Below, piece by piece: positions 34,871 through 45,201 of a DNA stretch of 64,000 nucleotides. How positions within the stretch are numbered: the stretch's first letter is position 1; every line of letters starts with the position of its first letter. The stretch comes from Nephrocerus scutellatus (taxonomy: Eukaryota > Arthropoda > Insecta > Diptera > Pipunculidae), in the NCBI GenBank assembly GCA_947095585.1, contig OX352762.1, forward strand, positions 42,332,537 through 42,396,536, read 5' to 3'. The notes below the pieces were generated by a model. It saw only the letters and a program-made list of their open reading frames with translations, was not told the DNA's origin and did not search any database. A program made the position numbers and the translations under genes.

Positions 34871-36558
34871 TGTGAGGAACAAAATTCTTCACATTAGAAT
34901 TTCTCCCACACAACATGTCAGGAAATAATTTCCAAGCCTTTTGTCATAGACATAAAATTAAAGAAATAAAAACTCAAAATGTAGTTTTTAACAATCATTC
35001 ATAGTTACCAACGCACTCTCTACAAAGTAACTCAAAAGTCACTCAACTTTCGGCGAAACGGCCAACATTTCGTTTTCTCTTTCTTCTCCTATTACAAGCA
35101 ATAGGCGCATTTAGCAAAACCACCACCACGCAGATGCACAACGCATGGTCTTTTATCACATCAGTAGATCACTACGGCACACAGCAGCGAATTCGCCGGA
35201 GAAAACGTCTGTCCCCCTCGCGCTCAGGCAGTAGGTGCAGACGTACTCCCACGCATAGCAGACAAAAAGCAAAATACCATGTAACGGCTGGCGGTGTCAA
35301 TGACCTGAGCACCGCTCAGACAAAAAAACTACCAAGTGGGCTCGCCAACGAATGCAGACAACAACATGCGTGTTCGAAACTGAGCTTATGCATACACACA
35401 CACACACGGCGTAAGGCAGACAACAACATACATAATCGCAACTGAGCGATGAAGAATTTATGCGTACACACACACGTTGCAAGGCCAGAAACATGTATAC
35501 CATACATGTTGGTCTTCAAAGGAAACATCCTACGAAGAACATGTATATGTCAAAGGCGCATACATGCGTCTGAATTTATGGAAATCCAGCACAACAACAA
35601 CGAACACGATGAAAACAAGAAGCTAACGGAAAACCAACCGCAGGGAGCACGCAGCTCAAGCAAAAGGTCTATTCTTCCTGAGTTCCTTCCACTGTCCACA
35701 CCTAATAGTTCAAGAGTACTACCTTGCTATTCCTTCCACTGTCCACACCTAATAGTTCAAGAGTACTACCTTGCTATTCCTTCCACTGTTCACAACAAAT
35801 AGTTTAAGAGTACTACCTTACTATTATTGTTGAACTACATCCTGCCGAAATCTCAAATCCTCGACTAATCTTTCTTTCAGCTACAGTGGTTCAAGAGTGC
35901 TACCTTGCCACTACGATTAACCCATAAACTTCTTTCAGCTACAGTGGTTCAAGAGTGCTACCTTGCCACTACGATTAACCCATAAACTTCTTTCAGCTAC
36001 AGTGGTTCAAGAGTGCTACCTTGCCACTACGATTAACCCATAAACTTCTTTCAGCTACAGTGGTTCAAGAGTGCTACCTTGCCACTACGATTAACCCATA
36101 AACTTCTTTCAGCTACAGTGGTTCAAGAGTGCTACCTTGCCACTACAATTAACCCATAAACTTCTTTCAGCTACAGTGGTTCAAGAGTGCTACCTTGCCA
36201 CTACGATTAACCCATAAACTTTCTTTCAGCTACAGTGGTTCAAGAGTGCTACCTTGCCACTACGATTAACCCGTTCTCTCCCAATTCTAGGAGCCAAGGG
36301 GTACAAGTACTTTGTACTTAAACCCATCGCTAACCCATAGATTTTCTTTCAGTTTTTGTACTTTACTTTACAATTTTTTGCAATTTTCTTTAACGAATGT
36401 AAATCCAATGATTGAACCAAACTCAAACAATTTTTGAAATAATAAAGAGATTCATTTAATTTTCCAAAACCCAAAAACCATAAATTTTATTGTAACGACC
36501 CCCCTTTATTGAACCCTGGTCACACTGAGTTCTACCCCGGCTGGGAAACTCCGTTACA
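34871..36558 (+). repeat. 3' LTR of Osvaldo-like element (1688 bp)
   Basis: Uninterrupted copy of the LTR. It differs from the 5' copy by one T-run base pair change/indel near 35082 and by two substitutions near 35512 and 35520. It shows what the 5' LTR looked like before the nested insertion. Confidence 0.95.
35878..36271 (+). repeat. 58 bp tandem repeat x7 in 3' LTR
   Basis: Same array as in the 5' LTR. Copies start at 35878, 35936, 35994, 36052, 36110, 36168 and 36227. Copy number and variant positions are the same in both LTRs, as expected from reverse transcription of one RNA. Confidence 0.95.
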
Positions 36559-36708
36559 ATGTTAAGTTACGTTTTTAACAGATGTTAAGTTACGTTTTTA
36601 ACAGATGTTAAGTAACGTTTTTTAATATCCAATGGGATTTGTTTAACAGATGTTAGGGAACGTTTTTAACAGATGTTAAGTAACGTTTTTTAATATCCAA
36701 TGGGATTT
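36559..36708 (+). repeat. Short tandem repeat around GTTTTTAACAGATGTTAAG
   Basis: Repeats of about 24 bp (GTTAAGTTACGTTTTTAACA) interspersed with two copies of TTTTAATATCCAATGGGATTTG. The left flank of the Osvaldo-like element ends in the same AACGTTTTTAACAGATGT, so that element entered this array. Confidence 0.9.
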
Positions 36709-36938
36709 GGTCATGAGGAACTAGAATTTTTTGAACTAAGCAATTTTTCAATCGATTCGTATGAAATTCGGAATGCAGGATTGGTCATGAGGAACTAGAA
36801 TTTTTTGAACTAAGCAATTTTTCAATCGATTCGTATGAAATTCGGAATGCAGGATCTGGCCAATAGGGTCTGGGATTTTTGGAACCAAGCCATTTCTCAA
36901 GGGATCCGTATGAAACTCGGTGTGTAGGACTAATATGT
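36709..36938 (+). repeat. 118 bp satellite, left remnant
   Basis: Two 73 bp copies start TGGTCATGAGGAAC at 36709 and 36782. They are shortened relatives of the 118 bp unit. A more typical copy follows, ending GGACTAATATGT at the 412-like insertion. ATGT at 36935-36938 is the left target duplication. Confidence 0.88.
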
Positions 36939-37674
36939 TGTAATAATGTTGGCCTAACTGGTGTGTAATATGCAGGGTATAACTTTTACTGCTATATATA
37001 TATGTATAGCTTTATGCTTTCAAAAATTAAAAAGGATAACAAGAGATCCTGGCAAGCAGCGAAGATTATTTGAGCAGAGTTTAGGACTCGCATTAGTTGC
37101 GCCTAGTCCTATCTTCTATTGCTTTATTTGCAAGAAGCAAAAGCAGAAGATCGCAGAGAATTAAAAATGCCGATGAGTTTGATTCTGTATCTTTTATTCA
37201 AATAGCTGGCCCTTTTATACTTAAATTCTAACATAGATTCTTATGGTCAAGATAGGAAGTAACAAAGAGTTTGTATTAAAACAAAGTAACACTATTGCTC
37301 TACATTTGATTTCGGTGCGCTTGACCTACTTTGTAGAGGTAGCGCACAGAGTCATAAACTATTGATTATAATTGCCTAGGTGACATTTATTAGTGAGTCA
37401 CCCTAATGGTGAACTCTCTGTTCATATAATGCTTGTGCGAGCTGTGTAGTGATATTTGTATTGTATAATGCAACAATTTTATTGTTTAATACTTTGTATC
37501 TTACGACTGTTCTTAGACTATGTAGTGATGACTGTATGGTATTGGCATTGAAATGTTTTATTGTTAATTGGTAGGGTGCATGTATCGATGTGACGCATGC
37601 GTTGGTACATTACAACATTACAGAATTGTGTAGTGATGTATGTATCGACATGGCGCATTCATTGGTACACTACA
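36939..37674 (-). repeat. 412-like element, 3' LTR
   Basis: Downstream LTR in the transcribed direction, intact at both ends, next to the polypurine tract. Confidence 0.92.
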
Positions 37675-37686
37675 CCCTCACCCTTT
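37675..37686 (-). promoter_or_regulatory. 412-like element polypurine tract
   Basis: On the minus strand AAAGGGTGAGGG directly precedes TGTAGTGTACC. Confidence 0.88.
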
Positions 37687-37791
37687 AATTGAAAAAATTT
37701 TTATTTTATTATAAAAAGAAAAATTTTGGATGAATACTAAGGTTACATCTAGTCATTAATTGTACTTAAAATATAGATATAGTTTATAATG

Positions 37792-40700
37792 TTAAATTTG
37801 TGCTTTGTATGGTTTTAATTGGTTATTGTGTAGTACAGTTATTATGCCATTTTGATTAATAGTAGTATTTACACCTTTCTTATCTATTACTGTATATGGT
37901 CCTTTGAATGGACTTTGATTTTTTCTTCTATTTTCAACTTTAACTAATACTAGATCTCCTATATTTACATTTAATTTATTGGTATTTACATTATTGTTTG
38001 CTGATCTTCTCATTTTGACTTTTGTTGTTAAATCTTTTGCACGTTTTAGTGCTGTGTTAAGTCTTACTCGTAATTCGCTTGTATAGTCATCAAAATTGTA
38101 TATTTTGTCATTGGTTTCGAATTTGTCTGAGGGTAGTCTTGCTAATTTGCCGTATATAAGTTCATATGGCGTGTAGCCTGTGTCGATATGTGGAGTTGTG
38201 TTGTATGCGAATGTAAAGTATGGTATCCATCTGTCCCATTCATTGTCATTTACAATAATAAGTTCAGTAAAAATTCGTTTAGTACTCTGTGGTTACGTTC
38301 AAGTGCTCCTATTGTGATGGTATGGTGTGGAAAATGTTTGTTTTATTTCCAGCAGTGAACATATGTTTCTTAATAGTTCGTTAGTAAATTCTGTCCCGTT
38401 GTCCGATTTGAGTATCTTAAAGTGTCCGTATTTTAGAATAAACTGTTCAACTATTGTTTTTACTGTTGAGATTGCGTCTTTAGATGTCATTGGGTATGCA
38501 ATAACGAATTTTGTAAGTTCGCATTGCATTGTCAGGATATATCTAAAACCGTTTGATATTCTTAATGGTCCTACTGTGTCTATAGATACTATTTCAAAAC
38601 TAGTGTTAGGAGTGTCTGTAACTGTCAGAGGTTCTTTTGTGTGTTGTGTCTGTTTATTTCTGGCACAGAGTTCGCAATTGGTTATGAATTTCTTGACCAT
38701 TTGAGCCAAGTTTTTCCAGTTGTATCTTTGTTTTAGTTTTATAATGGTTTTTCTGACTCCGAGATGTCCGCCATGTGTCGAATTATGAAATTCGTCAATT
38801 AATTTGTACTTTGTTAAATCATCATTTACTTGTATGGGGGCGATATATATTAGTATGTTCAGATGAGGATTTCTGTTATTTATCTTTATATTTGCATATG
38901 CTTTCTTTAATTCTTCTTTTGTGTACACTTTAAATATATTATCGTCATATCCTAGCACTAGGTTTTTAATATTTTCTTTTTCCATTCTTTGTGCAAGCTT
39001 TCTCAGAGTCGAATCTGGATTCGCTGATTTATCGCTGCAACTTACGTGTACATAATTATTTTCAATACTTATTCTGCAGTTTTTTATATTTTTGTCGACA
39101 TTAAATTTTAATTTCCTCATGTTCTTTATCTCATTTATGGATGTGCATTCCCACATTTGAAGTTGATCAGACTTCTGTTGAGAGCTGCATTTCTCCGTAC
39201 TATCTTCTTTCTTATCGTTTTTGGTCATTCCCCTTGTAATTATTAATGCTTTCTTGGCTTTTTCATCTATTTTATGCGGTATCATCTCCTTTAATATATC
39301 CGAGTCTAGTTGTATTCGCGATAATGCATCCGCGTTCGTGTTCAATTTTCCTTGTTTGTAGACTATTTCCAAATCATAGTCACATAAGTCTAATCGTATT
39401 CTTGTCATTTTTGATGATGGGTTACTGTGCGTAAACAGTGATACCAAAGGTCTGTGGTCCGTGACTACAGTAAATCTTCTACCGTATAGGTATGGTTTAA
39501 AAAAGTTTATACTCCAATGTATTGCAAGGAGTTCTTTCTCAATGACGGGTTTGTTTAGGTCGTGTTTTTGCAGTGACTTACTGGCATACGATATAGGTAG
39601 GTCTTTGCCAATTTCGCCTTGTGAAAGTACTGCACCTAAAGCAAAATTTGAGGCGTCAGTTGTTAAAATGAATGGTTTATCGAAGTTTGGGTATTGCAGA
39701 ATTGGTGGTTTAATGAGCTTTTCTTTTAGTGTATTAAATGCGGTTTGACATTCTGGTGTCCAGTTGAATTTTGTGTTCTTTTTTAGTAATACGTTTAAGT
39801 CTTTTGCTATGTCTGCAAAATTTGGTATGAAACGTCGGTAATAGTTACAAAATGCTATGAATCTTCTTGTGTCGTCTGCGTTTTTTGGTATGGGGTATTC
39901 ATTGATTGTTTTGAATTTGGCGGGGTCTGTTTGTACGCCGTCCTTGGTGATTAGATGACCAAGATACACTACTTCTGGTCGTAAAAAACAACATTTGTCT
40001 GGGTTAAGTTTTAAATTGTAGTGTTTCAATCTATCTAGTACTCTAATCAAATTTTCATTGTGATGGTTTAGACTGCATCCGTAGATGATTATGTCATCTA
40101 CATATAGAAATGCTTCTGATTCTAGGCCAGAAAGTGCTATAGTTAACATTCTTTGAAAGCTATTTGATGAAATTTTTAGTCCAAAGGGTAGTCTTTTGAA
40201 TTGGTAGTGTCCGTTTGATGTAGAAAAGGCTGTTAAGGGTCTTGAATCTTTATCTAAGTTAATTTGGTGAAAGGAACTAGTCATGTCTAAAGTCGAAAAC
40301 CATTTGGCTCTGCCTAATTTGTCTAAGATGTCCTCTAGTCTCGTTAATGGGAATTTGTCATTTACTATCTTGTCGTTCAATTTTCGAAAATCTACTACTA
40401 CTCTCCATTTCTTTTTGTCGGAACAGTTTTTCTTTGGGACTAAGAGAAGAGGTGAGTTATATGGGCTTACTGATGGTTCTATAATTTTATCTTTGAGCAT
40501 TTTGTTTACTTGCTCATTTATGGCTTCTATGTTTGAATGGGGTAATCTGTAGTTTTTGATATATACTGGGGTATTGTCATGAGTTGAGATTTTTTGTGTG
40601 TAAAAATTATTTACTGTTAGAGGTTCATTTTCTAAATGGAATACCTGATGGTATTGTCTAATTATATTTATTAGTGAAAGTTTTGATTGTTCGTCATTAC

Positions 40701-41394
40701 TGTCGATTTTTAAAGAATTTATTATTTGTTGTATTCGTTTTTCTTTTGTTTCGTATATTAGTATGTCATAGTCATTAAGTGGTGTCGTCTCTATTTTAAT
40801 GTTTTCTAATGTAATGTCTGTGTTATTTGTGTTTAGGATTTTTATGTGTGTCATGCCTGATTTGGGTGCAATAGAGTTGCTAATGAAAACGCCTTGTACT
40901 AATTCTTTGTTGAGTATAACTGTATCTTCTTTTAGATCAAGTTTTATTGGTTGAATAATTTCGGTTCTAGGGGGAATTTTTATTTTTAGAGTTTGGAGTG
41001 ACTTGGTGTGCATAGGTAGCACGAAGTTTGTGTCGTTGATCTGGAAAGTGATAGTGAATGTCTCATAGTCTATCTTGCTAAAAAACGTTTTAGGAAATCT
41101 CTACCTAATATTCCGTCGGTGTCTATTGGGAATTTTTCGTCTACCAATTGATGGTGGGTGCATTCTATATCACCAATTGTCATTTTAGTTCTATTATTCC
41201 GCATGAGTATATTTCTTCGTTCGTTATACCAGTCAATTTGCATTTTTCTTCCGGGTAGTATCGTTCATTTAATACATTTTTCGATACTTTACATAGGGAG
41301 ATATCAGCTCCGGTGTCTATTAGAAAAGTAATTGTTTTGTCTCTGCTTTTTATTATGACATAATTTGTGTTGTCATTTGATATTCTGTATATTT
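37792..41394 (-). pseudogene. pol: 412-like Pol, frameshifted
   Basis: Protease, reverse transcriptase, RNase H and integrase are all present but not in one frame. The protease site FLIDTGADIS is near 41300. A shift at an A4 run (41183-41186 on the plus strand, T4) and another at a T6 run (41080-41085) break the protease tail. The main open frame (38299-41022, 907 codons) has the RT box YVDD at 40093-40104, RNase H with LTTDASNFALGAVLSQ, an integrase finger with CELCARNK, and SDNGTEF. Two further shifts near 38310 and 38270 separate the integrase Glu (in ALERNHR) and the C-terminal part, which runs to 37792 and ends HNNQLKPYKAQI. All four breaks are single-base-type shifts, mostly in or beside homopolymers. 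Confidence 0.9.
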
Positions 41395-42321
41395 TTATTC
41401 TTGGCTGTCTGGGGAAAAAACGTACCCCGAGCCTTGCTCGTTTCCCTGTTGATTATCGTTATGTATAGTTCTTACATGGTGATTTGGTCGTTGTCTGAAA
41501 TTCGAGTTGTTTCGATGGTCATTGCCATTGCGCTGGTGCCTGTAGTGTTGACCGTTGTAATTGTTTCTGGGTTGCCGGTATTCATTGTTGTTGTTATATC
41601 TGTTATTATTTTGGTGTGTATGTTTGTTATTGTATCGAGTATTATTCTGGTGCATCGTGTTATTGTTGTATGACCTTCTGTTGTTGTCGTAGGTTCTGGT
41701 GTTATGAAATGAGTTTTGTTGATAATTAAAATTTCTAGGTCGGTTTGAATTAAAGTGCATAACGTTGTTTGACTGTTCTTTTTCTATTTCGATGGCTAAG
41801 TTTGAAGCTTCAGTCAACGTCTTTGGTTGTGCGGCGTAAATTGTAGTTTTAAGAGTGTCTTTCAGTCCGTTTTTAAATATGTTGAGGGCGTATTGGTCAT
41901 TCATTTTTGTTATTATGGTTTTTTCTGTTGCTGTAACAGAACTTTCTAAATCGTTTATTTGTAATTTGTTGAGGTCTGAAATAAGTGTGAGAATTTTGTC
42001 TTTGAATACTGAGACTGATTGGTTTCTTTGTGATATATTTGCTAATGATGTGTGGATTTGTGGTATTGTTGTTTGTATTTTGTATTTTTCTTTTAATTGT
42101 TTGTTCAGTTCGTCAAGTGAGTCAGGCTGTGAAATTAATGCTGTTTTTACGTTATTGCTTAATTTAATGTGGTATATGAATTCTAAAAGGTCTGGTTTAG
42201 CGGTCGGTGTTAGTGGTTTATCTATGAGTTCAATTATTTTTAGAAAACTATCTAGTTCTTTGTAGTTTCCTGAAAAGGTTGGTATAGCTTTCATAGCTAT
42301 ATCTAGGCTAAAAGTCGTCAT
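41395..42321 (-). CDS. gag: 412-like Gag
   Basis: A 308-residue open frame. The N-terminal 190 residues are a capsid-type domain (IPTFSGNYKELDSFLKIIEL; MNDQYALNIFKNGLK). The last 110 residues are very rich in Asn, Arg, His and Tyr (repeats like RYNNKHTHQNNNRYNNNN), with no zinc knuckle, so RNA binding would rely on the basic tail. The frame ends just before the protease, which lies in the -1 frame, so frameshifting is the likely link. The frame itself is intact. Confidence 0.9.
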   Translation of the reverse strand: MTTFSLDIAMKAIPTFSGNYKELDSFLKIIELIDKPLTPTAKPDLLEFIYHIKLSNNVKTALISQPDSLDELNKQLKEKYKIQTTIPQIHTSLANISQRNQSVSVFKDKILTLISDLNKLQINDLESSVTATEKTIITKMNDQYALNIFKNGLKDTLKTTIYAAQPKTLTEASNLAIEIEKEQSNNVMHFNSNRPRNFNYQQNSFHNTRTYDNNRRSYNNNTMHQNNTRYNNKHTHQNNNRYNNNNEYRQPRNNYNGQHYRHQRNGNDHRNNSNFRQRPNHHVRTIHNDNQQGNEQGSGYVFSPDSQE

Positions 42322-42920
42322 TCTTAGATTTATGTCTCAAAATTTATGTAGTAAAATTGATCAAAAAAAATTTTTAGTTGATGAATTTAATATTATCCTA
42401 GCTTAATTAATTTTTTTTTTATTTTTCTAATACAAGGTATATATATAACAAGAATTAACATAACAAGATTTCCATGTTATTGGTTGATATTGAGAATGTG
42501 TATCTAGTCATCATTTTTTTTAAATACTGTAGAAATTGTTTTTTTTTTCGGGCCTAAGATCCAGTTCTTTTGAATTCTTATCCGCATCATATTTTTGTAT
42601 GTTTTGCATATTTGTTTGTACTTTTAGTTTTTGTGTTTGAAAATAAAAAAAAATGTTGTCTGTGTTTTAGATCAGACTAGAGATAATCAATGTCTGCATG
42701 ATTGCATGAAAGTAAGATCGCAGGTTTCGTCAGAATTTGTTCAGGATCTGGATATCTTCTTCTAGATTGATTCTTGATTTAGTCCACAGGATCTGGATTC
42801 GTTTTATTCTTTATTGTTTAGTCCGTAGGATCTTCTTTTGGTTGACTGTTGTCTTCTAGGATTTGGTCCACAGGATTTTATTTTTGTTGACTGCTGTCTT
42901 CTAGGATTTTCTAGGATTCG
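42322..42920 (-). other. 412-like leader with repeated primer-site-like motifs
   Basis: About 600 bases between primer site and gag. Near the LTR, the motif GATCCTGYGGAC and the neighbouring AATCCTAGAAGACA recur several times, so part of the primer-site sequence is echoed in the leader. Confidence 0.7.
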
Positions 42921-42936
42921 GTCCGCAGGATCGCCA
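42921..42936 (-). promoter_or_regulatory. 412-like primer binding site
   Basis: On the minus strand TGGCGATCCTGCGGAC directly follows the LTR end ATTATTACA. Elements of this group use tRNA-Arg (site beginning TGGCGACC). I cannot assign the tRNA here from sequence alone. Confidence 0.7.
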
Positions 42937-43672
42937 TGTAATAATGTTGGCCTAACTGGTGTGTAATATGCAGGGTATAACTTTTACTGCTATATATATA
43001 TGTATAGCTTTATGCTTTCAAAAATTAAAAAGGATAACAAGAGATCCTGGCAAGCAGCGAAGATTATTTGAGCAGAGTTTAGTTGCGCCTAGTCCTATCT
43101 TCTATTGCTTTATTTGCAAGAAGCAAAAGCAGAAGATCGCAGAAAATTAAAAATGCCGATGAGTTTGATTGATAAATTAATTCTGTATCTTTTATTCAAA
43201 TAGCTGGCCCTTTTATACTTAAATTCTAACATAGATTCTTATGGTCAAGATAGGAAGTAACAAAGAGTTTGTATTAAAACAAAGTAACACTATTGCTCTA
43301 CATTTGATTTCGGTGCGCTTGACCTACTTTGTAGAGGTAGCGCACAGAGTCATAAACTATTGATTATAATTGCCTAGGTGACATTTATTAGTGAGTCACC
43401 CTAATGGTGAACTCTCTGTTCATATAATGCTTGTGCGAGCTGTGTAGTGATATTTGTATTGTATAATGCAACAATTTTATTGTTTAATACTTTGTATCTT
43501 ACGACTGTTCTTAGACTATGTAGTGATGACTGTATGGTATTGGCATTGAAATGTTTTATTGTTAATTGGTAGGGTGCATGTATCGATGTGACGCATGCGT
43601 TGGTACATTACAACATTACAGAATTGTGTAGTGATGTATGTATCGACATGGCGCATTCATTGGTACACTAAA
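42937..43672 (-). repeat. 412-like element, 5' LTR
   Basis: Upstream LTR in the transcribed direction. Its first bases are TTTAGTGTACC rather than TGTAGTGTACC, a change at the terminal dinucleotide that integrase uses. Confidence 0.9.
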
Positions 43673-44309
43673 ATGTGACTATAAGATTTGTTCCTATGGA
43701 AAATATGATCATTATTGTCTGGAATTCCTGGAACAAAGCAATTTCTCAAGCGATTCGCATGAAATTAGGAATGTAGGACTAATATGCGACTATAAGATTT
43801 GTTCCTATGGAAATTCTGGGATCTGGCCAATAGGATCTGGGATTTTTGGAACTAAGCCATTTCTCAAGGGATTCGTATGAAACTCGGAATGTAGGACTAA
43901 TGTGTGACTATAAGACTTGTTCCTATGGAAATTCTGGGATCTGGCCAATAGGGTCTGGGATTTTAGGAACAAAGCCATTTCTCAAGGGATTCGTATGAAA
44001 CGAGGAATGTAGGACTAATATGTGACTATAAGACTTGTTCCCATGGAAATTCTGGGATCTGGGCAATAGGGTCTGGGATTTTTGGAACCAAGCCATTTCT
44101 CAAGGGATTCGTATGAAACTCGGAATGTACGACTAATATGTGACTAAAAGACTTGTTCCTATGGAAATTCTGGGATCTGGCCAATAGGGTCTAGGATTTT
44201 TGGAACCAAGCCATTTCTCAAGGGATTCACATGAAACTCGGAATGTACGACTAATATGTTACTATAAGACTTGTTCCTATGGAAATTCTGCGATCTGGCC
44301 AATAGAATA
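43673..44309 (+). repeat. 118 bp satellite, right part
   Basis: Tandem copies of a unit around TGTGACTATAAGACTTGTTC and CAAGGGATTCGTATGAAACT. The TGTGAC landmark recurs at 43674, 43785, 43903, 44021, 44139 and 44257, a period of 118 except for the first. It ends abruptly within a unit at about 44309. Confidence 0.95.
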
Positions 44310-45201
44310 AAACACGCACATATTTTTGACGTGACAACGTCTCACTACAAGGGGTGCATCTTCAAAAAGTCAAATGTTAAATGTCCACTGTTGTGATCAA
44401 CAGAATGTGCCACTGTTGTGGTCACTGTTAATGTTTTAATATCAAGAAGGCGTACCGTACTTGAAAATTTGAGAATCGCCTACAGAAGACTATATTTATA
44501 AATTTTCATTTCAGGTCGTATGGCATTTTGTGCATAAAAGTTTGAATGGTGTTTGCATTTTTTAATTAATATAAAAAGTATTACAGTAATTTATTTGTTG
44601 TTATTTGCATTACACAATAATTCCTTGCATTGCAGATATTAGCTTTAATATATTTAAGTAATAATCTTCTACAAAAAATCATTTTAAAAACATATAAAAA
44701 TGAAGCTAAATTTAACATTATAGAAATGCCAGTCTCTCAGTCAAAGAAGAGATGTTCGAACGTAAGTTGGATGTCTGCCACTGAACAATGAATCTACCAT
44801 CGACCACTGAGTCAACCATCAAATATCATACATGGCATTAAGCATCGGTTCAAAATAACTATTCGATCATTTACAGAAATAAGAGAACAATGCAAAAGAA
44901 ATTTAATGAGAAATAATTGGCCTGCGTGTTTCAAAGTGGCATTCTTACCATACCATTTCAAAGCATGGGCAGCACTACTCACTGCTTTTCTCTTTTAATT
45001 TAATTTAAGACTACTCAAATTTTGAAAATTTGAGTTGAAACCAAAAGCTCCATTACTGTGTTTGGGCAGTAAAATGCAATATGCAGAAACTTCAAAGTTA
45101 GTGGTAATGAACATTACAATTCGCTTATAAATAATTTATATATAATGTGATGTGATGATGATGTATGTGATGAGCTACGGTGCAAGTCGTAGGACTTGTT
45201 T
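44310..45201. other. Spacer, no gene seen
   Basis: AT-rich with only short frames. GGGGTGCATCTTCAAAAAGTC and AAATGTTAAATG near 44352 resemble GGGGTGTTTTTTCAAAAAGTC near 23161, so both may be remnants of one repeat family. A TGTGATGATGATGTATGTGAT stretch lies near 45147. Confidence 0.55.

Larger units (their letters stand above)
23212..36558 (+). mobile_element. Osvaldo/Ulysses-like LTR element, Gag-PR only, with nested insertion
   Basis: The LTRs start TGTGAGGAAC and end CCGTTACA, with a 4 bp ATGT duplication. The 5' LTR is split by a 7.4 kb errantivirus. Internal sequence from 32342 to 34870 has a tRNA-Lys-type primer site, a Gag-protease frame, a low-complexity region and a polypurine tract. 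No reverse transcriptase, RNase H or integrase remains. The two LTRs (1689 and 1688 bp) differ at about three bases that I saw. The size of the LTRs, the Lys primer and the SAP-like Gag start suggest the Osvaldo/Ulysses group. It would depend on an autonomous relative for movement. Confidence 0.88.
36939..43672 (-). mobile_element. 412/mdg1-like LTR element, pol broken
   Basis: A minus-strand element with 736 bp LTRs (36939-37674 and 42937-43672). In the transcribed direction the LTR starts TGTAGTGTACC and ends ATTATTACA. ATGT is duplicated at 36935-36938 and 43673-43676. Gag and most of Pol are recognisable, with no env. The LTRs differ by two 12 bp indels and only about two substitutions, including one at the terminal CA. 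The LTR start and the Pol motifs fit the 412/mdg1 group. Confidence 0.92.
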
